The translations under genes were made by a program, and so were the position numbers. A DNA stretch of 64,000 nt from Lytechinus pictus. Lineage: Eukaryota > Echinodermata > Echinoidea > Temnopleuroida > Toxopneustidae. The stretch is from the NCBI RefSeq assembly GCF_037042905.1, contig NC_087252.1, positions 28,014,994 through 28,078,993 of the forward strand, given 5' to 3'. Of the stretch, positions 21,898 through 31,797 are shown in pieces (within the stretch, counting starts at the first letter, position 1; each line of letters starts with the position of its first letter). The notes under the pieces are model-generated. The model was given only the letters and a program-made list of their open reading frames with translations. It did not search any database and had not been told where the DNA came from.

Positions 21898-24800
21898 TTA
21901 GGCAGAAAAAAAATATTTTGAATATTCACTTATATACACGTTTTTTAACTTGGCTTTAAATGAAGTTAATGTAGTTGAACACTTAATATTATCACAAAGA
22001 TTGTTCCATATACGAGGGGCACGATGCCTTGATGAATTAAGTAGAATTTTGGATTTAACTTGGGGATAATGAAGTGTATTGCTTGACCGAGTATTATGAG
22101 AATGAACTGAACGATTTATGAGAAACATTTGGGAGATGTTACAAGGGATTATGTTACTAACTGTTCGGAACATCACAGATGCAATCTGAAATTTATGAAT
22201 GTCATATATATTTCAAGTTTAAGACGGAAAAATAAAGGTCGTGAATGAGATTTAAAAGGTGAATTCGTACATATTCTTAGAATTTTCTTTTGCAATTTAT
22301 GAAAGGGTTCCAATTTTGTTGTTCCAGTATTTGCCCAAACAATATTGGAGATAAGGTAAGGTAAGACTATTATAAATCATAAATAACTCTTTCTGTGGCA
22401 ATAAGCTACTAAGTTTAAAAAGAATTCCAGCATTTTTTGCAATTTTATTAGATATAATAGAACGATGGTTGTTATAGGATAATGAATCATCCAAAGTAAT
22501 TCCAAGAAATTTAGTGGTTTTTGAAGTACTCAAAGGGATTCCATTCATGAATATATTAACATCTGAAATACAATGTTTTATATGATCTTTACTAAAATAC
22601 ATAAAGGTTGTCTTATCATTGTTTATTACTAATTTATTGGCTTGGAACCAACTCGTAATCTTAATTAATTCTTCATTTGTATTTTTCACTAGAATATCAA
22701 AATAAAAATTGGAAGCAATTAAGTTTGTGTCATCTGCAAAGAGGACAAAATGAAAAAAATCAGTAACATTGCATAAATCATTAATATATATCAAAAACAA
22801 GAGAGGGCCCAGTGTGGAGCCCTGGGGGACTCCACACTGGACCCTATCATGACGAGAGACAGCATTATTATATACAGTATAATTGAAACGTTCAGATAAA
22901 TAATCCTTTAACCACTTAAACGCAACACCACGTATACCAAAATGATAAAGTTTAGAAAGTAAAATATTATGATTAATTACATCAAACGCCTTACTAAGAT
23001 CAAGAAATATACCAAATGAATTTAAGTTTTTATCCATATTATTAAGGAGATGGTCGTGGAGGTCAATAAGTGCCATATCACAATATGAATTTGATCTGAA
23101 ACCATATTGGGAATTGTTCACAAGGTTGTTTTTATTAATATGACTTATAAGTCTAATATACATTAACTTTTCTAAAATCTTGGAAAAACAAGAAAGTAAT
23201 GTTATTGACCTGTAATTAGAAAATAAATGAGGGTCTCCTTTTTTGAAGATCGGAATAATCTTGCCAACTTTCATGTCTTTGGGAAATTTACCAGAAGAAA
23301 ATGAAAGATTTATTATATGTACAAGAGGCTTTGTAATGAAATGTATGATGTGTTTAATTACAGACTGACTAATGCCATCGAACCCTGAACTTTTTAATAC
23401 TTGCTTTTAAATGTTTTACAACTTCAATAATATGAGTATCGTTTGTAGGGTTCAAAAAGATGGAGTTGTGGCATTGTTCTGAAAGAAAAGAAGAAAATGT
23501 TCAGTTGACAGTACAGCATTATCTTTTATAATAATGGAAGCAATATTGGTAAAAAAATGAATTAAATTTTTCAACGATGGCATGACTGTCAGTTATTTTC
23601 GTTCCATCTTTAATAAAGTAATTTGAAATATTTTGTTTTTTATTTCTGCCAAGTACATCATTAATCGTAATCCATAATTTAGATAAATTATTTTTTATGT
23701 TTGTGCAACAAGTTGCAATAATATTGTTTTTTGGCCTTTTTTGAGAATAGAATTTAATTTAGTTCGATAAATTTTAAGTGATTTTTCCGTGATTGAGTTC
23801 TATTTTGGAAAAAAGTTTTGTACATTCTATCTTTCTTATGTATACATTTCAATAAAGACTTTGTTATCAACGGCTTACGTATCAGATGTTTTTTATTTTT
23901 TCTTCCTTTTGATATACAATTTTTATCATAAGCAATCCTAAAATAATTTATGAATCGGCTGTAGGCATTATTAATATCCTCAGAAGCTAGGACTTCATCC
24001 CAAGCAATACCAGATAAGTCATTTTTTAGGTTGTTAATCGAAGCTAAATCTGATTTATGTATTATTGGTGAAGGAACATGGGATGTAACTTGTTCACAAT
24101 CTATGTCGGTAATTTGGAAGATAGGCAGATGATCTGTAATATCGCTATAGAAAATTCCAGACTGAATTGAAGAAGAATGTACATTGGTTAAAATATTGTC
24201 AGTAAGAGTTGCAGATTTTGTGGTAATACGCGTTGGTTTATCAATAAGCGGGCGAAATGCATTATCATATCAAAGGTTTACAAAATTATTAATGAGGTTG
24301 TTTGAGCTAATTTTAAGAAAATTGATATTGAAATCACCCTTAATATAAACATTTTTATTTTCACAGGATAATTTTTCAAAATATTATTCAATATCATCAT
24401 TAAAATTCTGTATAGGTGTATGCAGGTCTCTATAAATAATACCAATAATTATATTCTTCCAATTACACAATATAATTTCTAAGAATAGATATTCACATAG
24501 ATAATTTGAAACACTTATATCATTTCTTATCTTAACATTAAATGAATTGTGAATAAGTAGGGCAACGCCATCACCTCTTCTGTCGGGTCTATCATTATGA
24601 TATAAACAATAATCCTTTAAGTTGAAAAATGACGGGGTTTTATCATGCATCCAGGTCTCACTAAAACCATAAACAGACAATTAAAAATCGAGTCGAGAGA
24701 TAAAAGAACTAATAGCATCAAAGTTTCTTAACAAACTTCTTGAATTAAAGTGAAGCATACTAAAAAAATTATTATTTTTAACGATTGCACTATTATTGAA

Positions 24801-24955
24801 TTCATCACACAGCCAGTATTTTGAACAAATGTATAGAAATTATCGTCTGGGTCTAGATTATCGATATAGCTGAAATCATGATCATCAAAGGGTTCAACAG
24901 GCGTAGTATCAGTTAAATTGCCAAGTAGGGAGGGGTTATATGTTGACATTATCAA
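21898..24955 (-). pseudogene. LINE ORF2 (endonuclease and reverse transcriptase), decayed
   Basis: Starts MSTYNPSLLG at about 24949. Endonuclease blocks: FSETWMHDKTPSFFNLKDY and GDGVALLIHNSF (24384-24680). RT at 22297-23274: PIFKKGDPHLFSNYRSI, FLDLSKAFDVINHNILL, CGVPQGSTLGPLLFLIYIND and FADDTNLI, all catalytic residues present. C-terminal block RAPRIWNNLCDNI at about 22020. At least two frame changes and two stops (near 24760, 24683, 24381 and between 24380 and 23275) disable it. Confidence 0.75.
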
Positions 24956-25027
24956 TCACTCACACACAAACACACACATATATACAATTAGTAACAGAAA
25001 TAAAAGTATATCGTATAATTACATACA

Positions 25028-25032
25028 CTGAC
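25028..25032 (+). repeat. 5-bp target duplication, left (CTGAC)
   Basis: CTGAC directly precedes the left LTR and is repeated at 30083-30087, directly after the right LTR. Five base pairs is the normal Ty3/Gypsy duplication. Confidence 0.93.
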
Positions 25033-25312
25033 TGTTGTGTTCAGACATTGCATGGCAACCATTAATGGTAATTCAGTAGCTACCCTTGTGTAATACATTC
25101 TTCACCACCTCTATTGTGTTTGTGCACATGCCTAGCATGGTCATTTCTGAATGTTAAAGATTCCAATCCTAGGCTGTGCCTGCTTGATTTGATATCCAGA
25201 GATTCTGGGAGTCTGCCATTAAAACTTCTCTGCAACTGGACCTATTGAGTTTCTCTGCCTTTACTTTCAGTTACTGTACATATATATTAGTTCAAGAACC
25301 CACGATACAACA
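25033..25312 (+). repeat. 5' LTR of the Gypsy element
   Basis: 280 bp, starts TGTTGTGTTCAG and ends GATACAACA; the terminal TGTTGT/ACAACA is an inverted repeat. Promoter and polyadenylation signals should lie here; TACATATATATTAG near the right end is a TATA-like candidate. Confidence 0.95.
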
Positions 25313-25345
25313 TCAATTCTGGCGACGAGGATGTCTTTTCATTAA
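25313..25345 (+). promoter_or_regulatory. probable primer-binding region of the Gypsy element
   Basis: TCAATTCTGGCGACGAGGAT follows the LTR. The TGG at 25319, six bases past the LTR, could pair with the CCA end of a tRNA. The tRNA identity is not assigned. Confidence 0.5.
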
Positions 25346-25396
25346 TTTCAAAGGACTCTATAGTTTCTGATATTGTTCCTGATTTTACTCATTAAT

Positions 25397-28300
25397 ATGA
25401 CGTCAATACCTCCACCTTCATTTTTTCTGCAAAACCCTGGAAAACCGACGACTCCATGGAATTTATGGTTCCAGCAATTCGAGAATTATCTCCTAGCCTC
25501 AGGAGGCAGCGAGTTTCTGCCGGATAGGAAGAAAGCGCTTCTGTTACATTGTCTGGGAGCTGAAGGACAGCGAATCTTTTACTCACTGGACATCTCCTCA
25601 CCATCAGAGCCACGCCCAGCTCGTGGGGCTCAAGCAGCTACCAATGTATACCAGGAGGCATTGGCAGCCATAGAAGCGTATTTTGTTCCGCGAATCAACG
25701 TTGTCGCTGAGAGATATAGATTCAGACGACGTAAACAGAGGCCAGACGAGACAGTTGCTGAGTATGTAGCAGCTTTGCAAGAACTTGTAAAACATTGTGC
25801 GTTTGCAAACTTGAAGGACGAGATGTTAAGAGACCAGGTAGTAGAAGGCTGTCACAATCCCCGTATTCGTGAGAGGCTACTGTTAGAATCGGACTTGAAT
25901 CTACAGAAAGTTCTCGATTTCAGTAGATGCATCGAAGATGCACAGCGAGACTCCAAAGCAATTGCCAAGGGACATGAAAGTGACAGTGAGAAGGTGTATG
26001 AACTATACAGAAAGAAAACGAAGGAAGGTAGAGTGGACGGAAGAGAAAGGAAGAAAACAGAGCAGAAAACACAGAAAAACAGTTGCAGAAATTGTGGAAG
26101 TCCATATCATGCAGCATTCGACGAGAGATGTAAGGCAAGAGAGAGTAAATGCTACAGCTGCGGCAAGACTGGACATTGGGCTAAGGTTTGCCGGAAAAGC
26201 AGGAGAGTCCGCAAAGTTAAAAGTGGAGCTGATGAACTTGAAATGCCCAAGGTATTAACTGTGAACACTCACCCTACAAAGCCAATAAGGTGTGAAGTTG
26301 AGCTCGCTGGGAAAGCCAAGGTTCACATGACTATTGATACAGGCTCTAGTGTGTCAATAATTCCGCTCAGTATCTACAAGAAACACTTTCTAGTCGATGC
26401 TCTTAAGCCAGCACACGTCAGCATTTCAGATTACTCTGAAGGAAACATTCCAGTAGTTGGAATCTTGGAGACACAGGTGAAGGTTGGAGCTAAGTCAATG
26501 ATCGCCAAGATTTTCGTCGTACACAGAGGTTCAGCATTACTTGGTTTGGACATCTTCGACGAGTTGAAGCTTAAGATTGAAGGCAGCAAGCTCTGCGTCG
26601 AGACGGTCAGAAGTGATTCTCCAACGCCAGAGTCGACATCGTCTACATCAAGCGACATTCCACAGGGATTCCCTACTTTGTTTGCACCAGGACTTGGATG
26701 TGCACACAACTTCAAACATCGCGTCAAAGTCAAAGCTAATCATCCACCCGTTCAACAAAGGTTACGCAGGTTACCTTTATCTGTGAAGGATCAGGTTTCA
26801 CAAGAATTGAAGCGGTTGGAGAAGGAAGGCGTGATAGAGAAAATAGATTCAAGCGAATGGATCTCTCCCATTGTAGTTGCCGCGAAAAAGTCGGGAAGCA
26901 TCAGGCTTTGTGTTGATTTACGTGAAGTAAATAAAGCCATTGTTGTTGATAGTTATCCGTTACCTGATATCGGTGAGCTATTTTCTGAGCTGGAAGGATC
27001 CACAGTGTTTTCCAAGATGGATCTAGCATCAGCATATCACCAACTCGAATTGGATGAGGAAAGTCGTGATCTTACAGCGTTCATCACACACGATGGATTA
27101 TATCGCTTCAAGAGAGTTTGTTTCGGATTAGCGTCAGCGCCATCCACATTTCAGAAGCTCATGAGTAGTATCCTCGCAGGACTACCAGGAGTTCAATGCT
27201 ACCTAGATGACATCATCGTGTATGGTAAGGACAGATCAGAACATGACAAACATTTGAACAATGTACTGAAGAAGTTGCAAGACGCAGGATTGCGTTTGAA
27301 CCCTAGTAAATGTCAGTTTTACTTGTCAGAACTCAGTTACTTAGGGCATTGTGTGAGTAGTAAGGGTCTAGCACCTGATGATAGTCATGTCCAAGCTATT
27401 TTAGAGGCACCAGCGCCTACAGATGTTAGTAAGCTTAGGTCAGTGTTAGGAATGACAAACTACTACACTAAGTTTGTACCAAACTATGCCACTGTTGTAG
27501 AACCAATGAGACGTCTTTTGTGTAAAGATGTACCTTTTGAGTGGGGGGCCGAGCAACAAGAGGCCTATGACAAAGTCAAAAGTACAATTGCAAAGAGAAT
27601 TGTTCTTGGGTTATTTAATCCGAATTTACATACTGTAGTTACCACTGATGCATCTGATTATGGGTTAGGGGCTGTACTTTCCCAAGTCAAAGAGGGACAG
27701 GAGATTCCGATAGCATTCGCTTCCAGGTCACTGTCACCTGCTGAGAGGAAATACTCAACAGGTGAAAAAGAGGCTTTAGCTTGTGTTTGGGCTTGTAACA
27801 AGTGGTATACTTACCTTTGGGGTAGACACTTTGTACTTAGAACAGATCATAAAGCACTGGTTACCATGTTGAGTACTAGAGGTACAGGTAGACAAACCAT
27901 GCGTATAGCACGCTGGTCTGCTCAGTTGTTACAATTTGATTACACTGTAGAGTACAAAGCAGGTCGAGAAAACTATGTTGCAGACGCTTTGTCACGCTTA
28001 CCGTTAGGTGATGAAGAATGGTCAAATGTAGTAGATGAGGAAGAGTATGTTCTAAATCAAGTAAGAGTAGATTCACCTGTCACTGTCAAAGAGTTACAAG
28101 ATGCAACTAATAATGATGAAGTATTGGTACAGGTCAGAAAGTACATTGAGGAAGGATGGTCTGGTAACCATAAATCCTTTCCTCCTGAGATCAAACCATA
28201 TCTCATCTTGAGAGATGAATTGTCGGTAGTAGATGACATTGTGATGAGAGGGAATAGAATTGTAATTCCAACGTCACTTCAGGCCAAGTTTGTAGATTTT

Positions 28301-29407
28301 GCTCATTCAGCACATCAGGGCATTGTGAGAACAAAACAAAGGTTGCGAGAAACATACTGGTTCCCACATATTGACAAAATTGTTGAAGAAAAAATCAAAA
28401 GATGTGTCACTTGTCAAGAAAATGACAAATCACATCGCACACACAGTGCACCAATGCAATCGGTAGAATTTCCTAATTCACCATGGGAAAAGATTTCAAT
28501 TGACATTACTGGTCCTTTTGAGAATGCACCTCATGACCAAAGATATGCAATTGTAGTAGTTGACTACCATAGCAAATGGCCTGAAGTAGCGTTTTGTAGC
28601 AATGTAACAAGCAGATCTGTAATACAGGTTCTCAAAACATTGTTCACTAGAGAGGGAATTCCGACCCATTTAGTATCAGACAATGGGCCGCAGTTTGTGT
28701 CACATGAGTTTGAAGAGTTCTTAGAAGAATATGGTATCACTCATGTAAAATCGTCGTTGTACTACCCTCGTGCAAACGGCGAGGTAGAACGGTTCAATAG
28801 GGTTTTGAAGTCTAGCATTCAAAATGCTATGATCGAAGGAAAAAGGTCTTTCAAAGAGACCACGTTAGATCTTTTGTTGGCATATAGGTCTACGCCTCAT
28901 CAAGTAACAGGTCTGTCTCCATCAGAGTTATTACATGGTAAGAAGATGAGAACCAAGTTAGATGTAAAGGGTAGAATGCCAGTTAAGACTGAAAGAAAGA
29001 AGAATGAAGTCAAAAGAAGGGTAAAACAAAAACAAAGAAAGTCTGAAGAGTACACCGACGCTAAAAGAAAAGCTAGAGTGTCAGAGTTCCAAGTAGGAAG
29101 TTTTGTTAGAGTTAGGAAGCAAAGACATGTAAAGAAAGGTACTCCAAAGTTTGGGGAGAAGAGAAAAATCATAAAACAGAAAGGAAAAGCAACATTTGAA
29201 TTGGATGATCATACAATTTGGAACGCTTTTCATTTGTCCCCATGTACAACAGAAAATCACACTTCTGTTGCTGAAAGAGAAGAGAGACAGGTCATAGAAA
29301 GAGACCTTGAAGATAGACAGATTAGGGAAAGAGGTCTAGAAGAGAGAAGGAGAAGTAGTAGAGTAAGGAAAGAACCAACATACCTTCAGGATTATGTGAG
29401 GTATTAA
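25397..29407 (+). CDS. Gag-Pol polyprotein of the Ty3/Gypsy element, 1,336 aa
   Basis: ATG at 25397 (MTSIPPPSFF); the frame opens slightly earlier at a TTG. Gag, about 1-225, leads to two CCHC knuckles at about 229-264 (the second, CYSCGKTGHWAKVC, is canonical). Protease active site DTGSS is at about 314. The RT palm has KMDLASAYHQL at about 540 and YLDD at about 601. RNase H (TDASDYGLGA) is at about 748. Integrase has an HHCC zinc finger at about 968-1004 and a D,D35E triad (D about 1034, D about 1094, E about 1130). A C-terminal module (VRVRKQRH...FELDDHTIWNAFHLSP) follows, with no chromodomain. RT before integrase is the Ty3/Gypsy order. Gag and Pol share one frame with no frameshift or stop. 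All catalytic residues are present. Confidence 0.95.
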   Translation: MTSIPPPSFFLQNPGKPTTPWNLWFQQFENYLLASGGSEFLPDRKKALLLHCLGAEGQRIFYSLDISSPSEPRPARGAQAATNVYQEALAAIEAYFVPRINVVAERYRFRRRKQRPDETVAEYVAALQELVKHCAFANLKDEMLRDQVVEGCHNPRIRERLLLESDLNLQKVLDFSRCIEDAQRDSKAIAKGHESDSEKVYELYRKKTKEGRVDGRERKKTEQKTQKNSCRNCGSPYHAAFDERCKARESKCYSCGKTGHWAKVCRKSRRVRKVKSGADELEMPKVLTVNTHPTKPIRCEVELAGKAKVHMTIDTGSSVSIIPLSIYKKHFLVDALKPAHVSISDYSEGNIPVVGILETQVKVGAKSMIAKIFVVHRGSALLGLDIFDELKLKIEGSKLCVETVRSDSPTPESTSSTSSDIPQGFPTLFAPGLGCAHNFKHRVKVKANHPPVQQRLRRLPLSVKDQVSQELKRLEKEGVIEKIDSSEWISPIVVAAKKSGSIRLCVDLREVNKAIVVDSYPLPDIGELFSELEGSTVFSKMDLASAYHQLELDEESRDLTAFITHDGLYRFKRVCFGLASAPSTFQKLMSSILAGLPGVQCYLDDIIVYGKDRSEHDKHLNNVLKKLQDAGLRLNPSKCQFYLSELSYLGHCVSSKGLAPDDSHVQAILEAPAPTDVSKLRSVLGMTNYYTKFVPNYATVVEPMRRLLCKDVPFEWGAEQQEAYDKVKSTIAKRIVLGLFNPNLHTVVTTDASDYGLGAVLSQVKEGQEIPIAFASRSLSPAERKYSTGEKEALACVWACNKWYTYLWGRHFVLRTDHKALVTMLSTRGTGRQTMRIARWSAQLLQFDYTVEYKAGRENYVADALSRLPLGDEEWSNVVDEEEYVLNQVRVDSPVTVKELQDATNNDEVLVQVRKYIEEGWSGNHKSFPPEIKPYLILRDELSVVDDIVMRGNRIVIPTSLQAKFVDFAHSAHQGIVRTKQRLRETYWFPHIDKIVEEKIKRCVTCQENDKSHRTHSAPMQSVEFPNSPWEKISIDITGPFENAPHDQRYAIVVVDYHSKWPEVAFCSNVTSRSVIQVLKTLFTREGIPTHLVSDNGPQFVSHEFEEFLEEYGITHVKSSLYYPRANGEVERFNRVLKSSIQNAMIEGKRSFKETTLDLLLAYRSTPHQVTGLSPSELLHGKKMRTKLDVKGRMPVKTERKKNEVKRRVKQKQRKSEEYTDAKRKARVSEFQVGSFVRVRKQRHVKKGTPKFGEKRKIIKQKGKATFELDDHTIWNAFHLSPCTTENHTSVAEREERQVIERDLEDRQIRERGLEERRRSSRVRKEPTYLQDYVRY

Positions 29408-29790
29408 ATAATAAATCTAGGAAAGATTTGATAACATCTTCTTGGTATATTATGTTAGTTGATGTGAGAAATCAAATCTTTTTGGTATTTTATGTTAGTT
29501 GATGTGAGAAATCAAATCTTAAATAAGTTTTACAATCTTGTTGCAAATCAAAGTAAAACTTTATAAAAACAAAAGTGAAGTTTATTGTTGAAAGATTTGA
29601 TAATGTTATGCTCAATTTATAGTAAAAATGGATGTCAAGATATATGTCACAAAATTCACATTTAAACTTTTCCTTTGACAATGATCTCTTCACTAAACTG
29701 ATAATTGATTGAAACTCATTTGTTTATACTTTGATCAATGTTTGTAAACAAACCAAAGTGTAATGACCCAGTAGTAGTTTCAAATTTCAA
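29408..29790 (+). other. 3' untranslated part of the Gypsy element
   Basis: Noncoding. It contains a direct duplication of about 44 bp (TTTTGGTATATTATGTTAGTTG... near 29450 and 29480, including GATGTGAGAAATCAAATCTT twice). No env-like frame is present. Confidence 0.7.
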
Positions 29791-29802
29791 CAAGGAGGAG
29801 AA
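29791..29802 (+). promoter_or_regulatory. polypurine tract of the Gypsy element
   Basis: CAAGGAGGAGAA directly precedes the right LTR, where the plus-strand primer is expected. Confidence 0.8.
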
Positions 29803-30082
29803 TGTTGTGTTCAGACATTGCATGGCAACCATTAATGGTAATTCAGTAGCTACCCTTGTGTAATACATTCTTCACCACCTCTATTGTGTTTGTGCACATG
29901 CCTAGCATGGTCATTTCTGAATGTTAAAGATTCCAATCCTAGGCTGTGCCTGCTTGATTTGATATCCAGAGATTCTGGGAGTCTGCCATTAAAACTTCTC
30001 TGCAACTGGACCTATTGAGTTTCTCTGCCTTTACTTTCAGTTACTGTACATATATATTAGTTCAAGAACCCACGATACAACA
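29803..30082 (+). repeat. 3' LTR of the Gypsy element
   Basis: 280 bp, identical to 25033-25312 by direct reading of every block. Followed by CTGAC (30083-30087), the right target duplication. Confidence 0.95.
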
Positions 30083-30087
30083 CTGAC

Positions 30088-30327
30088 GTGTCAATGAATA
30101 TATAAAGCAAGATGTTCATTGACCTGGATATAGATTTTAGAAAAAAAATAAATAAAGAACTAGGTGACCGACCACAAGATCTAAACAGAGTATTGTACAT
30201 TTATATATGCCCATGATATTGCATTATAGGGGGAAAATATTTTCAATGAATTCAATATGAAATATAAGTCCTCAAGGCCTTCAATATTATATAGTATACA
30301 ATACATCATGACGGTACTGTCAATGAT

Positions 30328-30406
<79 letters not shown>

Positions 30407-31039
30407 GCCTTCAAAGTGTGGAATCATAACAAATAAGGCATAAATATAGTAAAATATTGGTTCTATGATATAAGTACAGGTCTAAAAGTTATTTTGTGTA
30501 TTCGAGAGGTCATTGGACAATTATATATCTCATAACATAGAATTAATAATATAATGTATTTACACTACATGTATGCCATGACATCCACAACCATGTAACA
30601 CACAGTAAAAAATAAAACGAATTCAATGAATTAAATATCATAACCTGCCTTTGGAATGTTTCCATACAATTCATTAAGTAAATAGAAGAAAAAAATCTTC
30701 AATTAATTAGATACAAATAAATGAAGCCCTCACTGAGGCCAGAATGTCTCTATCAGTAACATATGAAAATAATTCCAATGAATGTAATAAAAATATATCT
30801 AGCGAATTCATTATCAATATAACAGAGTTGAAGTGTTTTCAATAAATTCAATATAAATACAATGCAAATTTCAGTACCTTCAAAAGTTGATCCACAGAAA
30901 TCAAATAATAACACAGGAATGTCTTCAAATAGTTCAATTTCAGGTACGATATTATATAAAGAAAAAAAATGACTGTCTTGTGTCTGTTGTGTACATGTAA
31001 CTGGTTGGAAAGATAAAGTTGAATACACAGGTCTAAAAA
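30088..31039 (-). other. ORF1-ORF2 spacer of the LINE; no gene
   Basis: The sequence continues the LINE after the Gypsy insertion. It repeats GAATTCAAT/ATTGAATTC-like phrases and contains a (TA)n microsatellite. No protein family is recognised. Confidence 0.5.
30332..30402. repeat. (TA)n microsatellite, about 71 bp
   Basis: Uninterrupted alternating TA. A shorter run lies at 37983-38001. Confidence 0.97.
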
Positions 31040-31797
31040 GAAGACAGGAAAAAGCACATCAACCGATGGCAAGGATGTCCTCTTCCGTTTGCTATTTACC
31101 TGTCTCTTCATTGAACCATTGTTAGTCTTCACCGATACAATTATTCTTCCATTGGTAGACCATGCTCCGAGGGTGTTCGATCCTTGTACTTTGGTGGCGT
31201 TCAAGACTTCCCATAGAAGTGAACGATTAGTCTTTGTCAAATCCTCATGCAGACTCATTTTGGTGCTCTTCAGTTTCCTTCTATTCAGCAGTAACTTTTG
31301 TCTATGTTGATATGATGTAAGCTTGATGATAATTGCTCTCGGTTTAACGTCACTTCTTTCATTAGGCGCGGGATCAGTGCGACGTGGTACTCGATGGCTC
31401 CTACCGATGTCCTGAAGATGAAGATCCACACCAAGTTGTTGCTGCGCTATTCACAAACTCTCTGACTGGTATTCTCATTTTCCTTTTCAGGTACTCCGAA
31501 GAGACGGACACAATTTCTCCTTGAATATTGCTCCTGATCATTAAGTTGTTTTTCTAACCATTTATTTCTCTCCTCACATTTCTGTTGTTTCTTTTGTAGA
31601 TTAGCTAGGCTACTTTTAATGATGTTAATCCTGTTGTGGAGTTCCAATATTGATCCATCTTGGGTGTCAAGGCGTTTAATGAGTTCGTCGAACTTGGAAT
31701 CTAGGGCTTCCATTATCGCGCCTTTTATGTAGGCCAGCACATCATCGTCCTTGAGTGCTTCCTTGACAAGGTTCTTTGATATACTTGTATTAGCCAT
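31040..31797 (-). pseudogene. LINE ORF1 (coiled coil plus RRM-like), frameshifted
   Basis: Start MANTSISKNLVKEALKDDDV at 31797. A coiled-coil-like stretch (residues about 45-100) is followed by RRNCVRLFGVPE, the usual beginning of the RNA-binding domain of LINE ORF1 proteins. A one-base indel near 31445 shifts the frame. The downstream frame continues DLHLQDIGRSHRVPR, PRAIIIKLTSYQHRQKLL and GSNTLGAWSTNGRIIVS, which are typical ORF1 C-terminal blocks. The protein would be an RNA-binding chaperone for retrotransposition. This copy is broken. Confidence 0.7.

Larger units (their letters stand above)
25033..30082 (+). mobile_element. full-length, very young Ty3/Gypsy LTR retrotransposon, 5,050 bp
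   Basis: Two 280-bp LTRs (25033-25312, 29803-30082) that read identical base for base, a 5-bp duplication CTGAC, a TGG-containing primer-binding region just after the left LTR, a purine tract before the right LTR, and one uninterrupted Gag-Pol frame. It is inserted about 80 bp upstream of ORF2 of the LINE. Identical LTRs mean very recent insertion, since LTRs are copied identical at integration. Nothing visible disables it. Confidence 0.95.

Noticed and set aside
28900-29172. Membrane-like proteins antisense to the Gypsy Pol frame
   Set aside because: Shadow frames of the Gag-Pol coding sequence.
30181-30414. Protein with a long Tyr-Ile repeat
   Set aside because: It is translation of the (TA)n microsatellite.
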